DNA of 64,000 nucleotides, taken from assembly GCF_030450125.1 (NCBI RefSeq), contig NZ_CP123923.1, positions 1,860,001-1,924,000 of the forward strand, written 5' to 3'. The stretch is from Streptomyces sp. WP-1. Its GTDB lineage: Bacteria > Actinomycetota > Actinomycetes > Streptomycetales > Streptomycetaceae. Positions within the stretch are counted from its first letter, which is position 1. The number at the start of each line of letters is the position of its first letter. A program made the translations under genes and the position numbers. Below are positions 1 through 12,129 of the stretch, piece after piece. The notes under the pieces were generated by a model, which ran no database searches, was not told where the DNA came from, and worked only from the letters and a program-made list of their open reading frames with translations.

Positions 1-1
1 G

Positions 2-1099
<1,098 letters not shown>

Positions 1100-1134
1100 C
1101 GGTCTGTGGGGGCGGGGAGTGTTCCGGGCAGGGA

Positions 1135-1174
1135 GTGGGCGCCCTTGTCTGGTCAGGGGGTGGGCGCCCTTGTC
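1135..1174. repeat. Tandem 15-bp direct repeat upstream of lacZ-type gene
   Basis: The 15-mer GTGGGCGCCCTTGTC occurs at 1135-1149 and again, identically, at 1160-1174, a period of 25 bp. Each copy contains the palindrome GGGCGCCC. The pair lies 90-130 bp upstream of the beta-galactosidase start, where promoter or operator sequences are expected. Binding by a sugar-responsive regulator is inference; no regulator gene is adjacent. Confidence 0.5.
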
Positions 1175-1206
1175 GGGTGCCGGGTGCCGTGTCTAGCCTC
1201 GCGTGA

Positions 1207-4152
<2,946 letters not shown>

Positions 4153-4239
4153 TTCGGAGGCTTCGGGGCGGGGCGGCCCGTACTGTCGGCCGGTCAGGAC
4201 GATCGGCGCCCGGACTCCGGGCCTCGGAGAGGATGAGCG

Positions 4240-4974
4240 ATGACCGAGACGGCGGACGACGCCCGCGACCACTACGACATCACGGGTGAGGGCCCCGTGC
4301 TGTTGCTGCTGCCGGGCGGCGCCGGGCACCCCATGGGTCTCGGGCCGCTGGTCGAGGCGCTGGCCGCGCGGTTCACCGTGGTGACGTACGACCCGCTGGG
4401 GCTCGCCCATGGCCGGCTCGGCCTGCCGGTTCTGGAGCAGCGGGTGGCGGACTGGAGCGAGGGGGCGCACCGGGTGCTGACGGCGGTGCTGCCCGAGGGC
4501 GAGTCGGCGTATGTGTTCGGGACCAGCTCGGGCGGTATCGCCGTGCTCGATCTGCTCGCGCGGCATCCGGAGCGCCTCGCGCACGCGGTCGCGCACGAGC
4601 CGCCGTGTGTGACCGTGCTGCCGGACGGTGCCGAGCGGCGCGCCGAGCTGCTCGGACAGCTGGACGGCGGTGAACGGCCGCCCGCCGAGGGCGAGTCGGC
4701 GACACCGATGGGGGTCTTCCTGGCCCGGGTGCTGCGCCCGTTCACCACGTACACGCCGGTCCCCGCGCCGGAGCCGGCCGCCCGGCTCACGCTCGTCGCG
4801 GGCGCCGACTCGCGCGGTCAACTCCTGCACCGGACGACCGAGTGCCTGGCCGGGCGGCTGGGCGCCGCGTTCACGGAGTTCCCCGGCGGGCATCTGGGCG
4901 CGCTGGATCACCCGGCGGAGTTCGCCGGCCTGCTGACCGAGGTGCTGCGCTCCAGCGCGCACACCTCGTCGTAG
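4240..4974 (+). CDS. Alpha/beta hydrolase
   Basis: Small cytoplasmic hydrolase of 244 residues with the alpha/beta-hydrolase fold. The oxyanion-loop region LLLLPGGAGHPMG is near the N terminus, the nucleophile elbow is G94-T-S-S-G98 (nucleophile Ser96), and GGHLGALDHP near the C terminus supplies the catalytic His. Substrate unknown. The start at 4240 follows GAGAGG with normal spacing. Its 3' end overlaps the convergent lyase gene on the other strand by 67 bp, so both genes end inside each other and antisense interference is possible. Confidence 0.85.
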   Translation: MTETADDARDHYDITGEGPVLLLLPGGAGHPMGLGPLVEALAARFTVVTYDPLGLAHGRLGLPVLEQRVADWSEGAHRVLTAVLPEGESAYVFGTSSGGIAVLDLLARHPERLAHAVAHEPPCVTVLPDGAERRAELLGQLDGGERPPAEGESATPMGVFLARVLRPFTTYTPVPAPEPAARLTLVAGADSRGQLLHRTTECLAGRLGAAFTEFPGGHLGALDHPAEFAGLLTEVLRSSAHTSS

Positions 4975-5714
4975 GAGGGGGTCGTACCGCCCGGCGTCCG
5001 ACCGGCGGCGATGTCGGTCATGGCGTCCAGCGCGGCGCCCAGCGCCCTGCGGTACAGCAGGGAGCCGAGGCTGATCCGGGCCACGCCCAGCTCGGCGAGG
5101 CGGTCGACGGTGGGTCCGGCGGGCGAGTGGAGGAGGTTGAGGGGGGCGCCGAGGTGCCGTACGAGGGCGGCGATGCGGGCCGGGTCGGTGAGGCCGGGCA
5201 CGAACACGCCGTCGGCGCCAGCCTGTTGGTAGGCGTCCAGACGGCGGAGGGTGTCCTGCTCGTCGCCGTCCCCCGACCAGTACGTGTCGGTGCGGGCGTT
5301 GACGAACATCCCCGGTACGGCGGCCTTGACGGCGCGGATCTTCGCGGCGAGCAGCCCGCTCGCCCCGAGGCCGTCCTCCAGATTGACGCCGACCGCGCCC
5401 GCGGCCCACAACTCCGCCGCCAGCCGGGCCACTTCCCCGGGGTCGTCGCCGAAGCCGTCCTCGGCGTCCACGGACAGGTGGTACGAGCCCGCGCCGAGCG
5501 TCAGGGCGAGCCGCACCGTGTGCTCCCGGGTGGCCGCCGCCCCGTCGGGCAGCCCGACGCCCGCCGCCACCGCGAGGCTCGACGTGGCGATCGCGGGGAA
5601 GCCCCGGGCGGCCAGGGCGGCGGCCGAGGCGTGGTCCCAGGCATTCGGCAGCAGCAGCGGCTCACCGGGGCGGTGCAGCGCGGCGAAGGAGGTCACACTG
5701 AGGTCTGCGGTCAT
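4908..5714 (-). CDS. Isocitrate lyase / PEP mutase family protein
   Basis: 268-residue protein of the PEP mutase/isocitrate lyase superfamily (TIM-barrel C-C or P-C lyases using Mg2+). Visible features: PNAWDHASAAAL near residue 25 (substrate loop), the metal-binding segment SVDAEDGFGDDPGE, and NLEDG. The KKCGH-type catalytic loop of true isocitrate lyases is absent, so this belongs to the divergent subgroup usually annotated only by family. Substrate unknown. It is separate from the second superfamily member at 12126-12989, which does carry an RRCGH loop. A MITE-like element sits just upstream of its start. Confidence 0.85.
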   Translation of the reverse strand: MTADLSVTSFAALHRPGEPLLLPNAWDHASAAALAARGFPAIATSSLAVAAGVGLPDGAAATREHTVRLALTLGAGSYHLSVDAEDGFGDDPGEVARLAAELWAAGAVGVNLEDGLGASGLLAAKIRAVKAAVPGMFVNARTDTYWSGDGDEQDTLRRLDAYQQAGADGVFVPGLTDPARIAALVRHLGAPLNLLHSPAGPTVDRLAELGVARISLGSLLYRRALGAALDAMTDIAAGRTPGGTTPSYDEVCALERSTSVSRPANSAG

Positions 5715-5726
5715 ACGGCCACGCTA

Positions 5727-5888
5727 GGGCCTCTCGTTCGGATCACGCCGGGCTCGCGGGCCCTGGCACCGCGCGCCTCGCGGCGTTGTCGTCGGTTGCC
5801 ATGGCTCCGCCATGCCGCCCTCCTCCGCCTTGCGACGCACGGCACCAGACCCCGCTCCCTGATCCGGCCTGATCCGAACGAAAGACCC
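5727..5888. mobile_element. MITE-like element, 162 bp, flanked by TA duplication
   Basis: The ends form imperfect terminal inverted repeats: AGGGCCTCTCGTTCGGATCA on the left and, read on the other strand, AGGGTCTTTCGTTCGGATCA on the right (2 mismatches; the leading A belongs to the flanking TA). The dinucleotide TA occurs immediately outside both ends (5725-5726 and 5889-5890), which is the target duplication typical of IS630/Tc1-mariner elements. The interior is GC-rich with smaller palindromes, such as CATGG-CTCCG-CCATG, and encodes no transposase. From memory, very similar sequences recur between genes in many Streptomyces genomes. It fills most of the 279-bp gap between the lyase and homocysteine methyltransferase. 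Confidence 0.7.
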
Positions 5889-5993
5889 TAGGGCCGGTTC
5901 GGCACGGACCGGAGCATGCGGGGGCGCCGGTGTCGTGACCACCCCCTGGACACCACCCGCCGTTCCCCCGTCCGGTGGACTAGCGTCGCCGTC

Positions 5994-6929
5994 ATGACCG
6001 GCAACGCTTCCTCCCCCGCCCTCGCCACGGCCCTCGCCGCCGGGACGGTCGTGCTCGACGGCGGGCTGTCCAACCAGCTGGAGTCCGCCGGGCATGACCT
6101 GAGCGACGAGCTGTGGTCGGCGCGGCTGCTCGCCGAACGGCCGGAGGCGATCACCGAGGCGCATCTCGCCTACTACCTGGCGGGCGCGAGCGTGGCGATC
6201 ACCGCCAGCTACCAGGCCACCTTCGAGGGCTTCGCCCGGCGCGGCATCGACCGTCCGGAGGCGGCCCGTCTGCTCGCGCTGAGCGTCCGGCTGGCCCGGG
6301 ACGCGGCCCGGCGGGCGCGGGACGCGGGTGTGGAGCGCCCGTTGTGGGTGGCCGCCTCGGCGGGGCCGTACGGCGCGATGCTCGCGGACGGCTCCGAGTA
6401 CCGGGGCCGCTACGGGCTCGACGTGGCCGAACTGGAGCGCTTCCACCGCCCCCGTCTCGAAGCACTCGCCGCCGCCGCGCCGGACGTGCTCGCCCTGGAG
6501 ACCGTCCCGGACACCGACGAGGCCACCGCGCTGCTGCGGGCGGTACGCGGACTCGGGGTCCCGGCGTGGCTGTCGTACACGGTCGACGGCCCCCGCACCC
6601 GGGCCGGCCAGCCCCTGGAGGAGGCTTTCGCGCTCGCGGCCGACGCGGACGAGATCATCGCGGTGGGCGTGAACTGCTGCGCCCCCCAGGACGCGGCCCC
6701 CGCCGTCGGACTCGCCGCCCGTATCACCGGCAAACCGGTCGTGGTCTACCCCAACAGCGGCGAATCCTGGCAGCCCGCCTCCCACACCTGGAGCGGCCCC
6801 GGCACCTTCACGCCCGCCCAGGTCACCTCCTGGCACACCGCCGGCGCGCGTCTGATCGGCGGCTGCTGCCGGGTGGGTCCGCGGAGCATCGCCTCGATCG
6901 CGCGGACGCTGCGGGCTGAGCCGGTCTGA
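5994..6929 (+). CDS. mmuM: Homocysteine S-methyltransferase
   Basis: Zinc-dependent methyltransferase moving a methyl group from S-methylmethionine (or SAM) to homocysteine to give methionine; 311 residues, normal for MmuM. The substrate strand VVLDGGLSNQLE is at the N terminus. The three zinc-binding cysteines are visible: Cys228 in GVNCC, and Cys291-Cys292 in IGGCCR. The ATG at 5994 is chosen because the conserved N terminus begins here; an upstream in-frame start at 5916 would add sequence lacking similarity and run close to the MITE. A strong hairpin follows the stop. It fits the sulfur-amino-acid theme of the window but is 15 kb from the cys operon. Confidence 0.92.
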   Translation: MTGNASSPALATALAAGTVVLDGGLSNQLESAGHDLSDELWSARLLAERPEAITEAHLAYYLAGASVAITASYQATFEGFARRGIDRPEAARLLALSVRLARDAARRARDAGVERPLWVAASAGPYGAMLADGSEYRGRYGLDVAELERFHRPRLEALAAAAPDVLALETVPDTDEATALLRAVRGLGVPAWLSYTVDGPRTRAGQPLEEAFALAADADEIIAVGVNCCAPQDAAPAVGLAARITGKPVVVYPNSGESWQPASHTWSGPGTFTPAQVTSWHTAGARLIGGCCRVGPRSIASIARTLRAEPV

Positions 6930-6945
6930 CCGGCGGGCGGGGCGG

Positions 6946-6971
6946 CCGTGTCCTCCGGTCGCAGGACACGG
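6946..6971 (+). terminator. Hairpin terminator after mmuM
   Basis: Perfect 9-bp inverted repeat CCGTGTCCT / AGGACACGG with an 8-nt loop, starting 16 nt after the mmuM stop. There is no U-tract, as is common for Streptomyces terminators. Confidence 0.6.
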
Positions 6972-7055
6972 GGTCCGGCCTGTCATCGGTACCGGGCCCA
7001 CCGGTGCGCACGGCAGGGGGGGCGCGTCCAGGTCTCCGGTTCAGGGGGAAGTCCC

Positions 7056-7460
7056 ATGTCCACCACACCGACGGTGCTCACCACCTACGAGACGGACCAG
7101 GACATCCTGCGGGCCATCGAGGCGGGCGCCTCCGGTTATCTGCTCAAGGACATCGTGCCCGACGCCCTCGCCCGTGCCGTGCGGGCGGCGGCGCGCGGCG
7201 AGACCGTGCTGGCGGAGCCCGCGCAGCACACCCTCCTCAACCGGGTGCGCAACCCCCAGGCCGCCCCGGCGCTGTCCCCGCAGGAGGTGGCCGTGCTCCG
7301 GCACGCCGCCCAGGGGCGGACGAACGCGGCCATCGGCGCGGCGCTCCACATCAGCGAGACCACCGTGAAGACGTACCTGAGCCGCGCCTACGAGAAGCTC
7401 GGCTGCGGCGACCGCACCTCGGCCGTCCGGGTGGCCGTGCAGCGAGGACTGATCGCCTGA
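7056..7460 (+). CDS. Truncated LuxR/NarL-type response regulator
   Basis: 134 residues containing only the last third of a receiver domain (PTVLTTYETDQDILRAIEAGASGYLLKD, carrying the conserved Thr and Lys region) followed by a complete LuxR helix-turn-helix (LSPQEVAVLRHAAQGRTNAAIGAAL to about residue 130). The N-terminal 75 or so residues with the acidic pocket and phospho-accepting Asp are absent, and no reading frame upstream supplies them. The ATG at 7056 has a plausible GGGGGA ribosome site. No histidine kinase is nearby. It is either a decayed two-component regulator or a stand-alone DNA-binding protein that cannot be phosphorylated in the normal way. Confidence 0.75.
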   Translation: MSTTPTVLTTYETDQDILRAIEAGASGYLLKDIVPDALARAVRAAARGETVLAEPAQHTLLNRVRNPQAAPALSPQEVAVLRHAAQGRTNAAIGAALHISETTVKTYLSRAYEKLGCGDRTSAVRVAVQRGLIA

Positions 7461-7527
7461 CCCGTACGACCGCTGCCGGCACCGGAGTCGACGGCGTCCC
7501 ACCCCGTCCGCGATCCGGGGGGCGTGC

Positions 7528-8121
7528 TCAGGGGGTGCCGCGCAGGCCGGTCAGCAGGATCTCCAGGGCCAGGTCGGCCGCCTCCCCGACCGGTGTCTCG
7601 TCCAGCAGCCGGCCGACCGCGAGCACGGCCAGGCCATGGACGGTGGAGAAGGCGACCTGGGCGAGGCGCACCGGGTTGCCGGGGCGGACGGCGCCGGTCC
7701 GCTGGGCCTCGGCGATCAGCTCCGCCGCGATCTCCAGGCTGCGGTGCCCGAGCGCGCTGATCTCGCCGTCCGGTTCCTGCTCGTGCTTGACGGTGAACAT
7801 CAGCTCCAGCAGGGCGGGCCGCTCGGTCGCGAACCCCACGTAGGCGCGCCCCAGTGCGGCCATCCGGCGTTCGACGGGGCCGGGGCCCTGGGCCGCCGTC
7901 GCCATGCGCCGGTTCAGGTCGGTGAAGCCGTCGACCACGAGCGCGTCCAGCACGGTCTGCCGGTCGCGGAAATGGCGGGTCGGGGCGGCGTGGCTCACGC
8001 CGAGGTCCCGGGCCAGCCCCCGCAGGGACAGCCCGACGGCGCCGCTCTCGGCCAGCACTTCCTCCGCCCGCTCCAGCAGAGCGGCCCGCAGGTTGCCGTG
8101 ATGGTAGGAGCCCTCGGCCAC
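7528..8121 (-). CDS. TetR family transcriptional regulator
   Basis: 197-residue repressor-type protein. The N-terminal helix-turn-helix spans about residues 10-55 (ALLERAEEVLAESGAVGLSLRGLARDLGVSHAAPTRHFRDR), matching TetR_N; the C-terminal half is a WHG/TetR_C-like ligand domain. It is divergently transcribed from the SDR gene starting 106 bp away. The intervening region contains two tandem 19-bp repeats overlapping the SDR promoter, so it most likely represses the SDR gene and itself. Ligand unknown. Confidence 0.9.
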   Translation of the reverse strand: MAEGSYHHGNLRAALLERAEEVLAESGAVGLSLRGLARDLGVSHAAPTRHFRDRQTVLDALVVDGFTDLNRRMATAAQGPGPVERRMAALGRAYVGFATERPALLELMFTVKHEQEPDGEISALGHRSLEIAAELIAEAQRTGAVRPGNPVRLAQVAFSTVHGLAVLAVGRLLDETPVGEAADLALEILLTGLRGTP

Positions 8122-8140
8122 GCTGTCCCTCCCGATGTTG

Positions 8141-8178
8141 TCAGTTGACTACAATGATGTCACTTGCCTACATTGACG
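8141..8178. promoter_or_regulatory. Tandem 19-bp operator repeats between tetR and SDR genes
   Basis: Two adjacent copies of a 19-mer, TCAGTTGACTACAATGATG (8141-8159) and TCACTTGCCTACATTGACG (8160-8178), agree at 15 of 19 positions. They cover the -35, spacer and -10 of the SDR promoter, so occupancy should block transcription. Assignment to the neighbouring TetR protein is inference from position. Confidence 0.6.
8145..8174 (+). promoter_or_regulatory. Predicted promoter of the SDR gene
   Basis: TTGACT (8145-8150), an 18-nt spacer and TACATT (8169-8174) give a good housekeeping-type promoter 54 nt upstream of the SDR start codon. It is embedded in the tandem operator repeats. Confidence 0.55.
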
Positions 8179-8227
8179 GGACCGGCACACCCCGACCGCA
8201 CGACCGACCGAAGCGGAGCCCTCTCCC

Positions 8228-9019
8228 ATGCCCACCATGTCCTATCAGGGGACCGCGGCCCTGATCACCGGCGCCAGCTCCGGCCTGGGCGAGGAGTTCG
8301 CCCGGCAGTGGGCCGAGCGCGGCGCCGGCGTCGTCCTCGTCGCCCGCCGCCTCGACCGGCTGGAGACCCTCGCCGCCGAACTGGAGAAGCGGTACTCCGT
8401 CTCCGCCATGCCCATAGCCATGGACCTCGCCGAGCCGGGCGCCGCCGCCGCACTGCGCGAGGAACTCGCCGCGCGCGGCAGATCCGTGCAGACCCTGATC
8501 AACAACGCCGGGTTCGGCAGCCACGGCGCGTTCGCGGAACAGGACCCGGAGCAGATCGCGCGCATGGTCCGGCTCAACGTCGGGGCGGTCGCCGAACTGT
8601 CCCGGGCCTTCCTCCCGCAGCTGGCCGCCGACGGCCGCGGCGCCCTGGTCAACGTCGCCAGCACGGCGGCCTACCAGCCCACCCCGGCCATGGCTCTGTA
8701 CGGCGCCACCAAGGCCTTCGTCCTCAGCCTGACCGAGGCCCTCGCCCATGAGAACCGCGACCGCGCGCTGCGCGTGCTGGCGGTGTCCCCGGGACCGGTC
8801 GCCACCGAGTTCTTCGACGTCGTCGGCAGCAGGAAGGCGATCGTCGGCCGGATGGCCACGCCCGCCGACGTGGTGGCGGCGACCCGTCGCGCCCTGGCGG
8901 GCCGCCGCACCCCGTCCAGCGTCATCGCCGGGCTCGGCAACCGCGTGTCGGCGACGGCGGCCCGGCTCGCCCCGCGCCGCATCGCCCTGGCCGCGGCCGG
9001 CCGGGCCCTGGGGGCGTGA
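8228..9019 (+). CDS. Short-chain dehydrogenase/reductase
   Basis: 263-residue classical SDR with the NAD(P)-binding TGASSGLGEE motif near residue 15, an Arg pair (VARRLDRL) favouring NADPH, the LINNAG strand, and the catalytic triad Ser145, Tyr158, Lys162. Closest in architecture to DltE/YkvO-type oxidoreductases; substrate unknown. The ATG at 8228 is used; a second ATG at 8237 is possible. Probably controlled by the divergent TetR protein through the tandem repeats upstream. A 12-bp hairpin follows. Confidence 0.9.
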   Translation: MPTMSYQGTAALITGASSGLGEEFARQWAERGAGVVLVARRLDRLETLAAELEKRYSVSAMPIAMDLAEPGAAAALREELAARGRSVQTLINNAGFGSHGAFAEQDPEQIARMVRLNVGAVAELSRAFLPQLAADGRGALVNVASTAAYQPTPAMALYGATKAFVLSLTEALAHENRDRALRVLAVSPGPVATEFFDVVGSRKAIVGRMATPADVVAATRRALAGRRTPSSVIAGLGNRVSATAARLAPRRIALAAAGRALGA

Positions 9020-9048
9020 CCGGGCCGGTCGCGGCCCGCGCGACGACC

Positions 9049-9076
9049 GGAAGCGGTTCGTCCGCGAACCGTTTCC
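9049..9076 (+). terminator. Hairpin terminator after SDR gene
   Basis: GGAAGCGGTTCG / CGAACCGTTTCC, a 12-bp stem with one G-U pair and a TCCG tetraloop, 30 nt after the stop codon. Confidence 0.6.
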
Positions 9077-9158
9077 ACGGCCTGGGCCTCGATCCGGGCG
9101 GGACGGTACCCGAGGGCCGCGGCAGTGGAGCGGCCCGCCGCGAACGAAGGAGCAGGCG

Positions 9159-9770
9159 ATGCCGAGCACATTGGTGAACAGGTTCCGTCCGGTGGCCGTC
9201 GCGGCGATCGCCGCCGTCCGCAGGCCACTGGCGGTGGCGGACCCGTTCGCCGACGTCCAGGCCGCGACCCGGCGGCACCGGCGCGCCCACCGCTGCGGGG
9301 CGTTCGCCTACGGGGAGGGGTCGTTGCCCGCGGCGATCGTGGCGGCGGCCGGTGCCGGGCGGATCGTGGAGGTCGGTACGGCGCTGGGCTACACGGCTCT
9401 CTCGATGGCCCGGGCGGCGCCGGGCGCGCGCGTGCAGACGATCGACATGGACCCCGTCCACGTCCGCCTGGCCCGGGAGCAGATCGCCGCGCACCGGATG
9501 GACGACCGGGTCGACGTCCTGCCGGGCAACGCCGAGACGGTCCTGAAGACCCTGGACGGCGGCTCCTACGACGTGGCGTTCTTCGACGGGTTCACACCGA
9601 CCGGCGAGGTCGTCCGGGAACTCCATCGCCTGCTGCGGACCGGCGGGACACTGATCGCGGGCAACCTCATCCTGGGCCCGGACCGTACGGTCACCTCCCA
9701 TCTCGGCGACCCGTCCCGTTGGCAGACCCACTCCCTCGGCGAGACCGCGCTGTGCGTCAAACGCGCCTGA
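9159..9770 (+). CDS. Class I SAM-dependent O-methyltransferase
   Basis: 203-residue methyltransferase of the catechol/caffeoyl-CoA O-methyltransferase type. The SAM-binding motif I is IVEVGTALGYTALSMA near residue 65, motif II is QTIDMDP, and VAFFDGF is the metal-linked acidic motif; the late strand GGTLIAGNLIL is also typical. The start follows GAAGGAG at 9146-9152 with ideal spacing. It sits alone, downstream of the SDR terminator and convergent with the carboxylesterase. Substrate cannot be told from sequence. Confidence 0.87.
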   Translation: MPSTLVNRFRPVAVAAIAAVRRPLAVADPFADVQAATRRHRRAHRCGAFAYGEGSLPAAIVAAAGAGRIVEVGTALGYTALSMARAAPGARVQTIDMDPVHVRLAREQIAAHRMDDRVDVLPGNAETVLKTLDGGSYDVAFFDGFTPTGEVVRELHRLLRTGGTLIAGNLILGPDRTVTSHLGDPSRWQTHSLGETALCVKRA

Positions 9771-9988
9771 GCACGGAGCCATCCGCACGCGTGGGAGCCG
9801 CTCTCGGCGGGTGGTGAGCAGGGCATTCCCGTGAGGGAGACCGCCGCACTGGCCCGCATGGCTCCGCCCAGGGGCCGGAGGGGCGACCCCGGCCCGTCGA
9901 GGACTTCCCCGCCGAGGCCGTCCGAGGGCGGGGCCCGATCGCCGCACCCGGGGCGCCGCCGAAGCCGGGGGTGCGCCCGGCGCGGGAC

Positions 9989-11584
9989 TCAGCGTCGACG
10001 CGCCCCCACCGACCGGCGCAAGCGGCGCATGGCGGAGGCCAGTTCGGCGCCGGGGGCGCGGGGGACGGAGGCGGGACGGCGGGGCGGCGGGGTGCGGGGG
10101 GTGGTGGACCAGAGGGCGTACTCGGCGTCGCGGGGGCCGTGGGCGGTGTACGCCGGGCCGTCGCCGAAGACGCGGACGGGGTGGTCGGCGTTCCAGGACT
10201 CCCAGCCGGGGTCGCCGGTGGCCGCGAAGCGCACCCAGGCGCCGTGCATCTCGTCGCACAGCTGGTGCGGGGCGCCCTCCCCGGCCAGTCTCCGGGACTC
10301 CGGGATGTCCCCGGAGTCGAACACGAAGCCGAGTTCCAGGGCGTGGCAGGCGCGCAGGTCGGGGCGCTGGGAGGGCCAGGCGAACTCGTAGAGGTGGCTG
10401 GTGGCGGGGCGGGCGTCGGCGAGGCGGTGCAGCGGGACGCGCAGGATGTGGTCGGTGACCATCTGGCCGACGATCTCGGCGGCGCCCGCGTCCGGGTGCA
10501 GGGCCCGGTAGCCGCGCGGTATCTCATGGCTCGCGTGGCAGCGGGCCATGGCCCCGGCGACGGCGACGGCACCGAGCCGGTCGATGTGCTCCAGCAGCCC
10601 CCCGGGCACCAGCCACAGCCGGTACTCGTCCCGGGTCCAGCCCGCCAGCAGGTCCACGCCCCGGGCGGTGTCGCCGTCGATCAGGGCCTCCAGCGGGTCG
10701 CGGGGCACCAGGTCGCCGTCCACGACGATACCGAACGCCGGTCCGCCGAGCACCGGACCGGCGAGCCGGCCCACCTCGGCCTGGGTGCGCAGCAGCAGTT
10801 CGCGGTCCACGGCGGCGAAGGCGGCGGCGGTCGCGGGGATCTTCAGCCGGGCGGCCATCCGGCGCACCATCCGCCGTACCTTGTCCCGCTCGCAGACCTC
10901 CGGCGGGCCGCTCTGCAGGACCGCGCGCCGGATCAGGCCGTCGGTGTGCGGCGAGGCGAGCAGGACGCCCGCGCTGATCGCGCCGGCCGACTGGCCGCAC
11001 AGGGTGATCCGGTCGGGGTCGCCGCCGAACGCCGCGATCGTCTCGTGCACCCAGCGCAGCGCGGCGAGCTGGTCGCGCAGGCCGGGGTTGGGCGGTGCGT
11101 CCGGGAACAGTCCGTAGCCCTCGATGCCCAGCCGGTAGTTGACCGAGACGCAGACGACGCCGTCACGGGCGAAGGTACGGCCGTCGTAGACCGGGACGGC
11201 CGAGGAGCCCCTGGTCAGGGCGCCGCCGTGCAGCCACACCAGGACGGGCAGCCGGGCCCCGGGGGCCGGGTCGGGTGTCCAGACGTTGAGGTTGAGGCAG
11301 TCGTCGCCGGGGATCGAGGGGTCGGAGAGGTACTGGGCGAACGCCTCGGAGTACGGCGGTTTCGGCGCGGTCGGGCCGAACTCGGCCGCGTCCCGCACCC
11401 CGTCCCAGGGCTCGGGCGGCTCGGGGGGCCGGAAGCGGCGGGGGCCGACGGGCGGGGCGGCGTACGGGATGCCCCGGAACACGGCGACACCGCGCTCACG
11501 GCGGCCGCGTACGGCGCCGTGGGGCGTGCGGACCACCGGGCCCATCGGGTCTGCCGTCATCGCCCACCAGCCCTTCGCCGTCAT
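9989..11584 (-). CDS. Type-B carboxylesterase
   Basis: 531-residue esterase/lipase of the acetylcholinesterase-like type-B family. Visible: the N-terminal [16 protein letters not shown] block, the oxyanion hole LVWLHGGAL, the nucleophile elbow CGQSAGA with Ser199, and DDCLNLNVW. No clear signal peptide, so probably cytoplasmic. The ATG at 11584 has GAAAGG 5 nt upstream and is preferred; an ATG at 11560 (MTADPMG) is an alternative. Natural substrate unknown; bacterial relatives include p-nitrobenzyl esterase. A 16-bp tandem repeat array lies 120 bp upstream. Confidence 0.9.
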   Translation of the reverse strand: MTAKGWWAMTADPMGPVVRTPHGAVRGRRERGVAVFRGIPYAAPPVGPRRFRPPEPPEPWDGVRDAAEFGPTAPKPPYSEAFAQYLSDPSIPGDDCLNLNVWTPDPAPGARLPVLVWLHGGALTRGSSAVPVYDGRTFARDGVVCVSVNYRLGIEGYGLFPDAPPNPGLRDQLAALRWVHETIAAFGGDPDRITLCGQSAGAISAGVLLASPHTDGLIRRAVLQSGPPEVCERDKVRRMVRRMAARLKIPATAAAFAAVDRELLLRTQAEVGRLAGPVLGGPAFGIVVDGDLVPRDPLEALIDGDTARGVDLLAGWTRDEYRLWLVPGGLLEHIDRLGAVAVAGAMARCHASHEIPRGYRALHPDAGAAEIVGQMVTDHILRVPLHRLADARPATSHLYEFAWPSQRPDLRACHALELGFVFDSGDIPESRRLAGEGAPHQLCDEMHGAWVRFAATGDPGWESWNADHPVRVFGDGPAYTAHGPRDAEYALWSTTPRTPPPRRPASVPRAPGAELASAMRRLRRSVGARRR

Positions 11585-11706
11585 GCACCTTTCATTTCCA
11601 GAGCACCACAGGGGGCCGGTGTATTCCGGTGCACAGACCTCCGGCTGGGCCGTTCGGCGTACCGGGCCGCCCTCCGCACGACGGCCCGGGGCGACGGCGC
11701 CGGGCC

Positions 11707-11771
11707 GGGTACGGGCAAGGACCGGGTACGGCAAGGACCGGGTACGGCAAGGACCGGGTACGGCAAGGACC
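11707..11771. repeat. 16-bp tandem repeat, four copies
   Basis: Unit GGGTACGGCAAGGACC at 11724-11739, 11740-11755 and 11756-11771, preceded by a 17-nt copy with one extra G at 11707-11723. It lies in the 293-bp intergenic space between the carboxylesterase start and the end of the small secreted protein gene. It is followed by a short C-run/G-run hairpin at about 11775-11792. Confidence 0.85.
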
Positions 11772-11817
11772 GGGCGCCCCCCTCGCGGGGGGGATACCCG
11801 GCCCTCGCCGCCCCGAG

Positions 11818-11847
11818 CACGCGGCCGTACGACCGACCGGCCGCGTG
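11818..11847 (-). terminator. Hairpin terminator of the lyase/secreted-protein operon
   Basis: Perfect 10-bp inverted repeat CACGCGGCCG / CGGCCGCGTG with a 10-nt loop, 31 nt beyond the stop codon of the minus-strand secreted protein gene. Confidence 0.6.
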
Positions 11848-11877
11848 AGCGCGCGCCCTCCTCAGTCCCTCGGGTCC

Positions 11878-12129
11878 TCAGTCCTCGTCCGGCGCCGGAG
11901 GGTTGCCGAAGAGGGCCTCGATCGCGTCCACCGCGCTGCCGTCGTGGTCGCTGCCCGCGTCGCCCTTGCCGGTCTGCACATTGGCCGTGCGGTCGACCTC
12001 GAGCCAGGAGTCGGCGTGCGAGTTGTCGACCAGGGTGACCAGGCTGTTGTCGGCGAGTGCCGGGGCGGCTCCCGCGCCGAGGAAGGCCGCGGTGAGCACG
12101 GCCGCCGTGCCGAAGCGGGCGGCCCTCAC
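11878..12129 (-). CDS. Small secreted protein, unknown function
   Basis: 83-residue protein with a cleavable signal peptide: short basic N terminus, hydrophobic core [21 protein letters not shown], and a likely cut after ALA near residue 26. The mature part is about 57 residues, acidic, without cysteines ([16 protein letters not shown] ... [10 protein letters not shown]). The GTG start at 12129 overlaps the stop of the upstream lyase gene in a GTGA arrangement, so the two are translationally coupled. I do not recognise the family. Being encoded as the distal gene of a lyase operon is odd for an exported peptide. Confidence 0.65.
   Translation of the reverse strand: MRAARFGTAAVLTAAFLGAGAAPALADNSLVTLVDNSHADSWLEVDRTANVQTGKGDAGSDHDGSAVDAIEALFGNPPAPDED

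Noticed and set aside
5855..7001. Long minus-strand frame across the MITE-like element and mmuM
   Set aside because: Formed by the repeat sequence and the mmuM antisense frame; no coding evidence.
11773..11792. C6/G7 hairpin considered as a 6C-type small RNA
   Set aside because: Only one stem is present and the C-run is in the stem, not in the loops as in 6C RNA.
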